Shown here: positions 39,701 to 52,455 of the stretch, in pieces
How positions within the stretch are numbered: position 1 is the first letter of the stretch
How the letters are laid out: every line of letters starts with the position of its first letter
Assembly (NCBI GenBank): GCA_018296165.2
Contig: JACKQL020000002.1
Span: 2,480,001 to 2,544,000, forward strand
Direction of reading: 5' to 3'
DNA: 64,000 nt
Source of the DNA: Termitomyces sp. T153
Lineage: Eukaryota > Basidiomycota > Agaricomycetes > Agaricales > Lyophyllaceae
Made by a program: the position numbers and the translations under genes
Notes under the pieces: model-generated
Database searches by the model: none
What the model saw: only the letters and a program-made list of their open reading frames with translations
Told to the model about the DNA's origin: nothing

Positions 39701-40738
39701 GACTCAGGCATTTTTGATCAGGCAATGAGACACCCCCCATACCTACACCTAATGAAGATGCTGCAGACACTGAGACACCTGCCCCCCCAAACCCACATCC
39801 AATAAACATAATACAGACAAGCCCAACAAAGCTGTGGATACAACAGGTGTGACATGTTGCAGAGTTTTTCTGAATGCCATTGTGCCATTGACTCAGATAT
39901 TTTAAATCAGGCTATGAGACACCTCCCACACCTACACTTAATGAATGAAGATGCTGCAGACAAGCCCAACAAAACTGTGGGTGTAACAGGTACAACATGT
40001 CATAGAACTCTCCCAAGCACCATTGACACAGGCATTACTGCCATCTGAGCAGAGAATGCTACTGATGACAGAAAAAAGAAAAAAAGTACAAGGAGCAGTT
40101 CCCATTTGCATGATGCAGAAAATAACAATAAGCCTAAACCTGCATATGGCAATGCAGAGGGCATGAGCACAAAGAAAGGAAAGGGGAAGGGTAAAGCTCC
40201 ACAAGGATGGGTCATGGTAGACTTGACAGTAGAAGATATGGTGGGTGGCATGATTGATTTTGCACTATTGTTGTATTGACATATATGACTCATAAGACTT
40301 CCACATATCTGATATTGATAAAATAGACTTGGTTGTAAACATAGTTCAGGAACATGTGTCCCAAGTGTATTATTTCCCAATCACCAGTTGAGGCAGACCT
40401 GGCACCAATGTATCTTTGTATGAATACAGACTGGTGTTTCATATGCATGAATGAAGTACTCTTGATTGACCTGCACTAATAATCATATGACTCAGATGAC
40501 TGAGGATATGTACTGGTTCAAGAGTATGGAGAAGGCCATTCATGACATAGATGCTACACACAACTTTATCAAAATACTTCCATATGCTGAATATATGTGA
40601 CTGGACTCAAAGCAAATTATGTCTCTTCTGAAGATGAACACTTGCCTGGTGATCACAAATTGCCCTCACATAGAAATGCCTTTTATGGAGGAAATGTTGT
40701 CATCTGTTTGTACTCTTGATGAGCCTACTACTCTCCAC
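36753..40738. other. CpG-depleted decayed repeats, unassigned
   Basis: Nearly 4 kb with almost no CG dinucleotides and many in-frame TGA/TAG codons. Short ORFs (for example 38124-38429 and 39015-39239) match nothing I recognise. It is probably old methylated transposon sequence. Confidence 0.55.
39392..40030. repeat. Tandem repeats of about 185-190 bp
   Basis: Units begin with CACTGAGACACC at 39392, 39583 and 39768; a fourth partial unit follows to about 40030. All share CAATAAACATA(G/A)TACAGACAAGC, ATGTTGCAGAG and TGCCATTGTGCCATTGACTC. Differences between units are few, though the block is CpG-poor. Confidence 0.85.
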
Positions 40739-41902
40739 TGTCATAACCTGCTCCCTGAACTCTGAACCTTGTTCCCAGCCACCTTGCTTTCCTGGAGTTT
40801 ACCCCCAACTCCTCCTTCAACTCCCCCAACCTTCATTCATCCACAGCACCCACTCTGAGTAACTCTGACACTTCTCTAGCAAACCCCAATGGGCCCCTGG
40901 CTAACTCCAATGCCTTCCTCACAGCCTTTGACACTTCCCCTGCCTCTCCTGAGCCCCTGCGACCCTTCTCCACTATTCCTGACACTAGCATATGTCACCA
41001 GTTTGTTACCCTGGTTTACCCAACCAGCTCCAGAGCATTACAAAGACCCCAGGACAGCCTGCATCTCCAACTAATCCCACTGTGATCCCATCAGTATATC
41101 ACTATGGCCCACCCCTTGATCACCACTGACACCCACTGGCTCTGCATGCCTCCAATGAGCCCTGCTACCCAACCTGTTCTCCCTGGAGATGTCCCAGTAG
41201 TCAGTATTTGAGTCATAGAGTAGCATCCCATACTCTAGTCTGGATATTGCCTTACCTGATGTGTTTTTGATTGTTTCTCTCTTGTGTTTTGTGTTCTATG
41301 TTACGTTCTCCCTTCTCACAGCCTCCTGGTCTTATCTTAGTCTCCCAGTCTTGTCTTGTCTCTATCTCTGTCATTGTTTTGTTATTGTTTTGTATCTTCA
41401 CTTGAATCTATTTTTGTTCTTGTCTCAATCTTGCCTCAACTCTGTCTCATCTTGTTTGACTCTGTTCCCTTTATTGTGTTCAAGTCCTTTAAATCTTAAT
41501 GCCATTACAAACCCTGTGCTTATGACTATGAACCTCAAACATCCATAGATCAACTCTGGACCTTGCTATTTGCTTGGCCCCAAGACCCATCAACATTAAT
41601 TGATCTTCCATCAAACTCTGGCCCCACTTCCATGACTTGCATAGCCTCTGTTTGCCCTGCACTTCCAGTACTCACTTCCAGACTTGTGCCTGACATCCCT
41701 TCAAGTCCAAACCCTCTCTGTACCTCATCTTAGACTTCTCTGGACCACCCTGGACTTGTTCAGACCACTCCCCCTTGCTTGTCCTCACAAGTATTTCAAG
41801 TCCAGACCATCTCCAAATACTAGGTTATCAGTGTAGGACATTGCATCTGCCTAGTAAGAACTCACTCAGTGTAGCTGAGCCACTGTGGTCAGCAGAACCT
41901 GG
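40739..41902 (+). mobile_element. Solo LTR (old, CpG-depleted), same group as the 45.7-kb solo LTR
   Basis: It starts TGTCATAACCTGCTCCC and ends near AGCAGAACCTGG, matching TGTCAYRACC...GGAACCTGACA of the younger LTRs. The internal TGATGTGTTT(T/C)TGATTGTTTC is shared with the LTR at 45740. The R-start motif reads AGTCTGGATATT. A 5-bp TCCAC lies on both sides (40734-40738 and 41903-41907), supporting a solo LTR. The right end has lost the final ACA, so the border is less sure. Confidence 0.65.
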
Positions 41903-41907
41903 TCCAC

Positions 41908-44900
41908 AGTATGTATGTCATCTCTTGTGGCTGTTGATGGTGCTTGACCTGGTTCAGACTTCAGCATATCTGGTTCAGGTAAAACACATATGGGCACTTT
42001 ACTTGACTTATTTGTAGCAATACAATCAGACCCCCCAAAGGCATTGAACTGCCTGTACATGCTTGAGATCTGGGACATTTTCCCAACCCTTCTATATGCA
42101 ACAGACATTGTTGCTTGGAGACACACATGTGGCCATGCTAACTGTGGACAAGATAAACTGTTTCCTGTTCCTGACATGCAGTGGTTGATTGCATCTATGG
42201 GAGTGACCACACACTATTGGCATATTGATTTGAATGGCTTTGGAACTTTTATACAGTGATGTGCTCCTATGCTGCCTAGTGCCATGTAGGAAACCAAAAA
42301 GGAAGACCTAACACTAGCAACTAGATAGAGTAGCTAGCAGTAGGAAGTTAATAGAGGGCAAGTCAGTAACTGTCCCAGAGAATAAGAGCTAATGGGTGTG
42401 GAGTGAACAAGAAGTGAAAAGAATCACTATTGCTAGCCTAAGTTGCTAGGACAGTAACAAAGAGTTGCTGGGTAAAAGAAAGGGAAACAAGTGAAGGCAA
42501 AAGAGTCACTAAGAAAGGGGGAAACTAAGCAATAAAGGGGGAGTTGGAAAACAAAGGGGAAATTGAAGACAAAAGAGGCTGGAGGACAAACACAAACTAG
42601 TTGCTAGCTGTAGTTGTTAGCATTGCTAAGTCAAAATAACAATAAAGGCACCCATAGTTGGCACCCACACTAAGTCAAAGTAGAGGTTATCAAGACTGTT
42701 GCTAAGTTGTTGGCAATGACAAGAGAAAGAAAGAGAGAGCAATAAGAGATCTTAAGCTGGTAAGCTAGAGGGGGAATGGTACTCTGTTTGTTGTTTTTGT
42801 CTCTATGTACAGGCAGAATTTATACTGTTTGTAGATATAGTATAAGAAAGAAAATGTTGGTTGCTGCCAGCAATGGCATCTGCCAAAGTGTTTATGATAC
42901 ATACTGAATGTCAGTCTGGTAACCAAGTAAAAAGTATGCAATGTCAATATGATGTGTAAAAATTGTCAATCATAAGAAAAAAGCATTTATGATGTCAATT
43001 GAAGTGTAGACACCATTCAAGTATGTTTGTAAACTCAACAAGAAAAATGATAAGTCAGAAATCACATGACTGTCAATATATCCCTTTTTGGAGAGGAGGC
43101 AGTGTTGTCACCAGGAAATGTTGCTAGCAATTGTCACTAAGAAAGGTCTTGGCCTTGTTGTTCTAGATCCAGAGTCCAGACTCTGTGTGATGTGGCTTGT
43201 GATCCACAAGTCTTGTGGTCACCAAAATCCTGTGCAAAGGCTACATCATTCCAGACCTTGGGGCTAGACCTCATGTGCTGAGTGTTGTGACTTGTGCCAG
43301 GTCATGTACAATATAGTTGGCTGCTGTCCAATCAGAAATGCTGAAAATGGTGCTCAGCAACAAGTGAGTCTTATCATCCTCCCCTATGCTGAAATCTTGA
43401 CTGTCCTCAGTCAACCCAAAGTCCTGTGATTGCTTGCTTGGTCCATGCACCTAGAGTGGTAAGAATAAAAGCAGCTAGTGATTCAGCTGGACTTCATCAA
43501 CTCTCCTTCCCATCTATCCTTATTTCAATCTTATTGCCATGTCTTCTGATCTCACTTTTCAACTCAAGAAGCATGCAATGGCCAAGGCCTTCCTCAATAG
43601 AGTTGATCACCTCCTTGGCATAGCACATGAGTTGTTAGCAACAAATCCTTGTTTGGTGGTTACTGCCATCTTCAAAATTTGGCTTTGCTAGTTCAAGACA
43701 GTGGGGAGTGGGATGGAGTGGCCAGAGTTAGCAGTTGTTGACAAGGAGTGTTGGCAGTTGTACAAGAAGTACAAAGGAGAGGATTGGATCAGAGAGTTTG
43801 ACATACATTTTGTGAGATCTCTTCTTTTTCTTTTTAGCAACAGCATCATCAATGTTTTTGCTAGGCTCCCATTCTGCCATCATTGGAGTTCTTGTTGAAA
43901 GATTTGGTGGCTGGGATGATGGTGAGTGCTGGTGCTGTTGCTACAATTGGCAACACTGCTAAGGTAACTCTAGCTTATTGAGGACTTGTCCCCCAATGAC
44001 CAATTTTTCTTCCAGCACTCTCCACACAAATTGATGATGACAATGGGAGTTTAGCATAGCAAGGGCTGCAGGGGAGAGGTTAGCACAAATTGAGGAGACA
44101 TTGGAGAGGCTGGGCCCTTGGCTCTTAGGTATGCAGCTGGTGGCATTGCTAAGGAGTTAGTGACATTGTCAAGAGTAGTGACAACTACAAAGGGCAAAGG
44201 GAACAGGAAGGCCAGAGAGGAGGAGGAGGAAGAGGAATTTGAGGTAAGTCTTGATTTGTTGCTAACCTTGGTGATCATTGCTCATATTGTTGCAAGAGCC
44301 AATTGAAGATTCTTTTACCAATAAGCACTTGGCAAACCTTCTTCATTGGTGAAAGGCCTCAACTGTGGTGGATATGGGCAGGGGCACAGGAGTGGTGCTG
44401 AAGAAGGCAAAAGGGAAGATGATGGTATAACCTAAGGAGAGGCAAACATTCAAAATGTGTCAGAGAGTGGTAAGTCCTTAGCAAGTGTTGCAAGCAGAGC
44501 TGCTAACAATTCTTTAAGTATGACAACTGCTAGTTGGAGAACAACCCTGAGGTCTGTTAGTACCCAACTAGTGCCCAGCCCTGCTATTGCTGCAATAGCA
44601 CAAAAAAGGGTTGTTTGTACAGTGGGAAACTGTTGCAGACCACTGGTGGGAGATTTGTGAAGAAGATAGCAGTGAGGGTGGCCTTGGTTTGACAGGCCTG
44701 AAGTTTTGTGGAGAGGTAGAGGGAGTTAGCAAAGTGGAAGAAACCCATTCAAATCAAGCACTTGAACTTGAATCTGCTGACATCAACCTTAGTTCTTTTT
44801 CAATCTCTGGGATCTTTTTCTTGGAGTACCTCCTAATTTCCTTTATCATTCCAGCTTTGAAGGACCTGTGGAGGCTTTGTGGGTTTAGCTCATGTGTCCT

Positions 44901-45203
44901 TGTGCCTTGAGATTGCTTCATTTTTTCTTAGTGCTGCATACTCATTCTCTCTAAAATATGGAGTAAGTCTGGATCTTTTGCTAGGTATGCTGGCATTGCA
45001 TATCTACCACTCCTCATGTATAGTTTCCATGGGTTTAGTATAGTTGCCATCACAAGTAGGTGGTCTGTGTTTATTCCTGTTTGTTCTATGGCCCAGCTAT
45101 AGGACAGTAAGGACTCTTCAATATATATTTGGTCAATTCAGGATTGAGTTGATCATTCTGCCATGTAAAAGGAAAAGTCCAGAGTTGTTGGATTCTTCCT
45201 GTG
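41908..45203. other. CpG-depleted decayed repeats, unassigned
   Basis: About 3.3 kb of old repetitive sequence with almost no CpG and many GCTAG/TTGCTAAG motifs (especially 42.3-42.7 kb). No ORF is recognisable. It includes a run of short GAA/GGA repeats near 44.2 kb. Confidence 0.5.
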
Positions 45204-45547
45204 CTACTCATCTGTTAGGTGGAAGAAATTCTTCAGTTCATTAAGTGTTTCTATAGCTGGCTGGTAGTTGTTATGTGTAGGCATGCAGTCTGCTGCTTCC
45301 TCCACTAGGTTCATATCTCCCAGTATCACATTTACTTTTGGCTTGTTTTGTTCTTGCCTCCATTTGTTTTTAATTTCTACCCAGAACAGGCTGTTCTCTA
45401 TAGGGTTGTTTGGTGCATAGACATTTAAGCATCTCATTTTGTGTCCCTTGAACCAAGGGATTTCTAGTAGGACAGCCCTTCTTGGCAAAATCACCTCACT
45501 TGTGGCTTCTACTCATCTTAAGGTATCTTTGTTTAGGATAAAGGCAA
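45204..45547 (-). pseudogene. LINE ORF2 remnant: AP-type endonuclease
   Basis: In minus-strand reading, VAFILNKDTLR, then a stop where Trp or Arg is expected, then EATSEVILPRRAVLLEIPW, CLNVYAPNN and VNVILGDMNLVEEAADCMP. This is the second half of the apurinic-like endonuclease of Tad-type fungal LINEs (NVYAP and GDMN motifs). RT is not found downstream. The N-terminal half should lie on the other side of the old gypsy element that starts at 45548. Confidence 0.75.
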
Positions 45548-47060
45548 CTGTAAGGGCAACCTCCAGAGTGGCAGATTGGAGTCATGCAGCTAGCAGAGGG
45601 GAATCTGAAGTATATTAGTGGAGTAGATGATGATACAATCAGTAACTAATCACCTAGTAGAGGGGAATCCAAAGAGAACAAGTCTAAGGATCCCCACTGC
45701 TTGGTGCAGTGCATCAGTGGGCAGCAGAGGCATGGGAACTGTCAGGTTCCGCTGACCACGGGGGCTCAGCTACACTGGGTGAGTCCTTACTAGGCGAACA
45801 TGATTCCTTGCACTGACAACCAAGCACTCGGGGGTGTTCCAAGCACTGGGGACTTGTGAGGATAGCCAGGAGAGATTGATCCGAGCAAGTCCAGGGAGGT
45901 CCGGAAGAGTAGAGGACAAATTGCGAGGGAGGGAGACGGACCTGGCGGGGTTTAGGCATAAATCTGTGTGTGAGTATTGCAGGTGCAGAGGAGGTGGAGG
46001 CTATGCAGATGACAGGAGCAGAGCCGGAGTTCTGATGGGGGGATCAACAGAGATTGATGGGGTTCGGAGCCAAAAGTATAGCAGGGTCCAGGGGTGGTAA
46101 CGAGCATCGGAGGTTTGTAATTGTAATTGTGGAGTTCGTGAGTACGTTATGATCAGGAGGACTTGAACACAATAGACAGAATCAAACGGAGCGATACAGA
46201 GTTGAACAAAACAAGACAAAGACAAGATGAGAACGAGAATAGATTCAGGCAGAGACACGGAACAATAACAAAAGGACAACAAAACAGAAACAAGATAAGA
46301 CTGGGAGACTGAGAGTAAGGAAAACGAGACACAGGACACAAAACACAAGAAGAAACAATCAGAAACACATCAGAAAGGTAGGTAGATAGGTAATCTCAAG
46401 ACTAGAGTATGAGGAGCTACTCTACGTCTTATATACTGACTACTGAGGAGCTCCGGGGACATCGGCCATGGTGGTGGGGCTTGGCAGAGCTCGATGGAGT
46501 CGACAGGTGTCGGTTACGATCAGAGAGCAGGCTGCATTGATATGTTGATGGGATCAATTGCAATGTGGTCCGTTCCAAGGCTGTCGTAATACTCCAGGGT
46601 AAGTTGGGGAAGCCAGGGTGTTGAGTTGATGATGTGTAATGGGGTCAGGCATGGCGGGGGAGTGGTTCCAGGAGTTCAGGAAGTCCAGGGGAAGCGCCGG
46701 TAGCTGTGGGGAAGATGTCGGAGTTGGCCAGGGGGCCGTCAGAGTTAGCCAAGAAGGTGCTGGAGTTGGCTGGAGTAGGCACGGAGTGCTGGGGAAGTTT
46801 GACGAAGCATCGGGGGGTTCTGGGGGAGCAAGGGTTTGTTGGGCAGTGTACGGGGCTTCAGGGAATGGGTTGTGACAGGAACTACTGTACAGATGACCAG
46901 AGCTACTCCTAACCCTAGAACAATGATCACTGAGGTAATACAGAGAACTCTGCAGTTCTCCAGAGATCTCTGGGGTTCCAGAAAGAGCCTTGGAGATGTT
47001 AAATAAGCTGCAGAGGTGCTGGAACAAGTTATAGAGGTCAGAAATAGAAGTCCCCTGACA
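45548..47060 (-). repeat. 3' LTR of the old chromovirus, split by a younger solo LTR
   Basis: On the minus strand it starts TGTCAGGGGACTTC right after the polypurine tract and ends with CCCTTACA(G). Without the inserted 1,138-bp LTR and its 5-bp duplication it would be about 370 bp. It contains AGACTTGTTCT (45685-45675), complementary to the PBS of the same element. Confidence 0.6.
45740..46877 (-). mobile_element. Younger solo LTR with perfect 5-bp target duplication
   Basis: On the minus strand it begins TGTCACAACCC and ends GGAACCTGACA. GGAAC stands directly on both sides (45735-45739 and 46878-46882). It has ordinary CpG frequency, in sharp contrast to its flanks, so it inserted after they had decayed. 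A TATA motif (46428-46435) and the R-start motif AGTCTTGAGATTA (46403-46391) are intact. Confidence 0.88.
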
Positions 47061-47072
47061 TCACCCCCCTTC
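47061..47072 (-). other. Polypurine tract of the old chromovirus
   Basis: Reads GAAGGGGGGTGA on the minus strand, directly before the 3' LTR TGTCAGG. The same tract precedes the LTR at 56057. Confidence 0.65.
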
Positions 47073-50000
47073 TAGCATGTGGTGTCTTGATGTGTGGAGT
47101 AAAAGAAGTCCCTGCTTGCTTGGTCTGCTAGCAAGATAGGGTAGATCCCTTGTATAGTGTGCAGGGCCTCTGAATGTCTCTGGTGGAACTTCTTGACAAG
47201 TCTGGAGGTGTGTATGTTTTCCTGTGGCTGCCAGGAGATATCCTCAATCCCATAGCCTTTCCACTTCACCTTGTATTGTAGTCATCTCTGAAATAAATGG
47301 CTATCCAGGATTTCCTCCACCTCATATTCCTCATTGTCATTGACCACTATGGGGGGCAGCAGAGGTGGTAGACAACACCCCAGAATAGGATCCTTAGGGG
47401 CTAGAGTTAGTTTGACTATGTTGAACACCAGATGAAGCTGGCACATTCCCACAGGGAGCCAGAGTTAATAGGCCAAGAGTCCTACCTGTTGTTTCACTGT
47501 GAAAGGCTCCAACTGCCAGTACAACAGCTTTTTTGAGGGCTGGATAGTCATAATGTCAGAGGCATCTAGGTAGACTCAATCTCCAGGCTGATATTTGTGC
47601 TCCAAAGTTCTCCCATAGTTGTAATATTGCGCCATGTCATCCTTTGCCTTTGCCAGTGCTGCCTGGGCCTTCTCCTGCAACCTTTTCATCTGGTCCACAA
47701 ATTCATTTACTGCCTCATTCTCTGAGGGCTGGGCCCAGGGTTTGAAACCCATGTATGGATGCTGTCCCATGTCAAGGAAGAATGGGAAAAACTGGATAGA
47801 CACATGAATGTGGTCATTGTATTGGAATTTAGCATCAGGGAGGAGTTTGTCCCAGTCATCTTGGCATTTGTTGCAAAAGAGGCAGAGATACTGCTCTAAC
47901 TCCTGGTTTATGCATTCCATCTGGCCATCAAACTGTGGGTGGTAAGTAGTAGTGGTGTAGAGCTTTACTCCAAGCAGTTGGTAGAGCTCCTGGGTGAACT
48001 CCACCACAAATTATGGTCCCCAATCTGAGACATAGATGTTGGAGAGGCCATGGAGCTTCTAGACATTCCTCTGGTACAGGTTCACAGTGCCCATAGTGGA
48101 GCAGGTAGTGTGGGTGGAATGAAGTACACTCACTTGCCATATAGGTCTATCACCACTATGATTGCATCATAACCATGGGCATTGGGGAGCTCTACAATGA
48201 AGTCCATGGATGCTACACTTCATTGTTCTGCGGGCATGGGTAGTAGGTGTAACTGTCCATAGGGGAATCAGTGCTGGGGCTTGGTCCAGAGGCAGAGATT
48301 GCAGGTACTAGTGTAGAACCCAATATACCAGGACATCTAGGGCCATCAGTAGTTCCGCAATACTAGCTCCAGTGTCTTCTACTGTCCAGGGTGCCCTGCA
48401 ATGCGGGAGTCATGGTGTTGCTCCACAATCCTCTGACAGAGCTCCAGAACATTAGAGATATAAATACAGTCTTGGAAGGTCAGGATTCCATCTTGGAGGG
48501 CCCATTTGTCAGTGCAGACTGCCTTGGCACCAGCAGTATGCCCTAACTTCAGTGTCTGAGCAGCTTGCACCACCAGCTCCTCCTGCTGACCATTCCAATT
48601 GCCCTGCCATATGTCCCAGAGAATGTCTGCTTTCACTCCCTCAATGGCAAGACTCTCCATGGCTTGGATTGCAAACAATTCAGGCAGAGGAGCACAATGT
48701 TGCTATTATCTTCTTCCCCCATGCCATGGTCTGCTCTGCGGAACAGGGCATCTGGTTTCTCCATGCTCTAGCCAGGCTTGTGGTGCAAAGAAAAGTCAAA
48801 GTTGGTGAGGTAGAGGGACCACCAGGCCTGTCAGCAATTGAGCTTCTTGGCTGTCTGGAAGTATTCAAGGTTCTTGTGATCTGTCCAGACCTCAAACTTG
48901 TGCTGCATGCCCTCCAGGAAGTGCCACCACTCCTCAAACAACCAGATGATGGCTAGTATCTCTTTGTCATGGATCTTGTAGTTTTGCTCCACTGCATTCA
49001 GGCTCTTGGAGTAAAAGGCCACTAGATGCCACTTCCCATCCTCTGAAGATTGCTGTGAGAGCACAGCTCCAGTGGCAAAGTTGGAGCTGTCAGCTTCCAC
49101 CTGGAAGGGAGAATTGTTGTTCAGGAAGAGAAGGACAGGTCCAGAGGTCACAGCACACTTGAGAGTGTCAAAGACCATCTGCTCCAGAGGTCCCCAACTC
49201 CATGGAACATCCTTTCCCATGAGGTCAAATAGTGGACAGGCATGGTATGAGAAGTTCTGGATGAATCTCCAGTAGAAGTTTGCAAAACCAAGGAATGCCT
49301 GCACCTCCTTCTTGTTCTTGGGCTCTGGCCACTCTGCCATGCCTGCTACCTTCACTGGGTCCATCTCCACGGTTCCATGCAATATGATCAGGCCAAGGTA
49401 CTCAATCTGGGTTTGTTCAAACTTGCACTTCTCCAGCTTGAGGTAGAGCTGGTGCTGGTAGAGGCATTCCAGAACAAGGCAAGTGATTTGACGGTGTTCC
49501 TCCAGCATTTTGGTATAGATGAGGATGTTTTCAAGGTATACACACACTATGCCCTCTGCTATGAGGTCCCAGAAGATGTCATTCATCATGGTCTGGAAGG
49601 TGGTGGAGCTATTAGTGAGTTCAAAGAACATAACAAGTGGCTCAAACATTCCCTGGTTGGTCCAAAAAGCAGCCTTCCACTCATCTCCCTCCTGAATGTG
49701 CACATTGTTGTAATCCCACCAGACATCTAGCTTAGTGAAGTATTGTACACCCCAGAGGTTGTTGATGAGCTCAGAAATGAGGGGGAGAGAGTAACAGTTC
49801 TTCACTGTTATGGCATTGAGTACCTGGTAGTCCTGGACCAGTCAGAGGGAGCCATCCTTTTTTTTTGATGAAGAGGACTGGAGAAGCCATTAGAGACTTG
49901 GATGGGTAGATGCGACCAGAGTCCAGGTTCTCCTGCAGGAATGTGTTGAGCTTGTCCTGTTCCTGGGGCATGAGCAGATAGACCTTACAGCTGGAGGGTG

Positions 50001-50811
50001 CAGAGTCTGGTAGCAGTTCAATGGCATGGTCCCACCTCTTGCACTCTAAAAGCAAGTTGAATGAAGCTTTGGAGAACACATCCTTGAACACATGAAGATA
50101 GGGGGGTACCACATCCCAGAACTCTTGAGGCATGGCATTAGCAGTGAATGCTTGAGCCAGCCATTGAGACATGGTCTGGCTAGCCCAGATCTCTGTGATG
50201 GAGGGCAGCAGGTGTATGGTGGTAGCATAAATTTGATCCCCCACTTCTACTGCTTTGTCCAGGAGCTCTGGCTTGCATATGCCACCAAACTCCCCTCTGC
50301 GCTCCTCCTCCAGGGCTCCGCTGTTGCTCCAATTGTCCTCATAAAGAGCCTCTTTATGAGGGAATGCCAGAGGTGGGGGATCCAGAAGATCTAGATCTGC
50401 AAAGAGAAGAGGGCTGGTGCAACATACATAGATGGCTGCATGCTCCTAAACTTGGGTCTGGTGCTCCACTCTGTCCTCTGCAGCACAGACGGAACACTTC
50501 CAGGGGCACCTGCTCATAGATACCTCCCCTTTGGTCCAATCAATTTCAGAGTTGTTCTCCTGGAGCTATATAAAACCAAGAATCATGTCCTGCCTTCCTA
50601 AGCTGGTGATGGCAAATCTGATGTGCTCTGCATGGTTCCAATAACAGAGGACCAGATCAACCATGGAGTTGATGGCACCTGCTTTGTTAGGCATTCCATT
50701 GATGTTGTAGACAGGAATGGGCTTGGAAAGGGGCTGCATGGTCAGGCTGTGGCATTTGACAGACTCTGAGTCTAGGAACAGTCCTGTTGCTCTGCTGTTT
50801 AGAAGAGCCAT
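47072..50811 (-). pseudogene. Decayed pol of the old chromovirus
   Basis: Fragments in order on the minus strand: protease near 50811 (NSRATGLF where DSGAT is expected); RT and RNase H at 49805-48831, with the catalytic YLDD changed to YLEN; integrase zinc region near 48379 (HHDSRIAGHPGQ); integrase core and C-part at 48007-47576 (TTTYHPQFDGQMECINQELEQYL); and a chromodomain at 47269-47072 (MKWKGYGIEDISWQPQENI). Frameshifts, stops and lost active-site residues show it is dead. Confidence 0.85.
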
Positions 50812-52443
50812 GACTCCATGGATTTGCTAAGTGTCTGTTGTCTCACCCTCCACATCAAGGTGCAGAGAGTTGGTGGATGGGGCAGAGGCCATCACATACT
50901 GTCAGGGCATTTGATGTGCCCAAGTAGGGCTGCACCAACAGACCTTCAGAGGTGTCAGGGAGCTTGGCAGGGGCTCTGGAGTTAGTGTTTGTATGTCTGA
51001 AAGGGGGGATTGAGGTTCTTCTGTCTCAGAATGAAGGGTGTCAGAAAAGGCAGTTTCATTTTCTATCAACAGACATGAGAACCTGTTAGCACTCAGTGAT
51101 GGAGACATACACCTCATCTGTTACTCAACTCAAAATCCCCCTCCAGCTCTGGAGGTGAGGTGCATGCACTGATCTCCTCTGGGGTCAACTCTGGTGTAGG
51201 CCCATCCAGTGATGGAGCTCCAGTGGCATCCTTTGTGGCCAGCAGCTGCAGGAGGAGTTCCTCCTGCTCTGTGTAGAAAGGTAGTTATCTCCAGGCCCAG
51301 GGGGCAGTGCTGTGCAAAGTGCCCAGGCTTCTAGCATCTCTGGCATAGTGGTGGGGCAGTGCAGAGCTGCCTGGCAGTGTCCACATCCATGGGGATCCCC
51401 AGTGGCAAGGGGCATGCTGCAGGGATAGCCAGAGTAAAGGCTGGCATTGGATAGGCAAGTGCAGGGTGGCAGAGATTGCTAATTGGAGCTGGGCATAGTG
51501 CAGAATAGGGGTGGTGGAGCTCTCTTTGGATCTCCATGAGTTGTCATTGGTCCTGGGCCACCTTGTACCACAATGCAATCTTTTCATCATTGGGGCAACC
51601 CTCTGCCAGATTGTCAATGCATTCCACCAGTGTGAGGTGCAAGCCATCCTAGAAAGTAAGGCATAGTTGGAGGCCATCAGGGAGAGTGGCCTGCTCCACC
51701 AGAGCCCAGAACAAGTCAATGTACTCATCCAGTGTACACTTCCCTTGTCTGTACTGCTCCTGATTGTGTAGCATCAAAGCTGCAGTCTTGGTGGGGTCTA
51801 ATGGAAAAAACTCCACACAGAAGTCCTTCTCAAAGGCAGCCCAGTCTGGAAAGCTTCCAACACCTCCAGAGCAGTGGAAGACTTGCAGTGCATATGTAGA
51901 GGCACATCTGGTCTTCATGTATGACAGCACTCAGGCTATTTTCAGCACATTGGAGTCAAAGGCATTCCTGCTGAGGTGGATATAGGTGAGGCAGGAGTGC
52001 AGGAATCACTTCCTGCTGGAGCAGGCACCATTGTATGCATCTAGTAGTGCAGGATGTGGAATCTGTAGCCATAAGGTCACTGGAGCTGCAGAAATGGGTG
52101 CAGATGCAGTTGGGGCTGGTTCTGCAGTTACAGGAGGGGCAGAGTTAGGGGGTAGGCATTCAAGCAGCACCTGGAGGGATTGGGAGATAAGATCAGTTGT
52201 TTGACAGAGGATAGAGAGTTCAGTAGTATGGTGGGTTAGAGATGATTGCATTAATTGCACCTGGGTTTCTAGATGAAGCAGGCAAGTCCAGGCTTTGTTC
52301 TGCAGGGCCAGGGCCTCTGAGGGTGTGTCTGGGTTGGCAAGCTAAGACATAGAACTCTGCAGTGTTTAGTCCTGGTGGGGAAGTGATGGGTAGCAGCTTG
52401 GAGGTTCCTTGTGGCTATGAGGGGCTCCCAGACCAGTTTTAGG
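50812..52443 (-). pseudogene. Decayed gag of the old chromovirus
   Basis: The best piece is at 51930-51649: DWAAFEKDFCVEFFPLDPTK and CTLDEYIDLFWALVEQA, the capsid signature of Tf1/sushi-like chromoviruses in mushrooms. Upstream pieces (52260-52006) are Pro/Ala-rich. Several frameshifts and stops interrupt the frame; a zinc-knuckle-like region (CQRCxSLGTLH) remains near 51330. Confidence 0.75.
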
Positions 52444-52454
52444 AGACTTGTTCT
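52444..52454 (-). other. Self-complementary primer-binding site of the old chromovirus
   Basis: On the minus strand AGAACAAGTCT starts one or two bases after the 5' LTR end. It is the exact reverse complement of AGACTTGTTCT in the 3' LTR (45685-45675). Eleven bases is the length used by S. pombe Tf1 for self-priming. Confidence 0.55.
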
Positions 52455-52455
52455 G

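Noticed and set aside
36753..40738. Short ORFs as host genes
   Set aside because: They lie in CpG-depleted decayed sequence, have no homology and no consistent exon structure.
45548..45584. 37-bp direct repeat as a long target site duplication
   Set aside because: The self-complementary PBS directly after the distal copy, and the CA(G) end, fit LTR termini better; kept open as an alternative in the findings.
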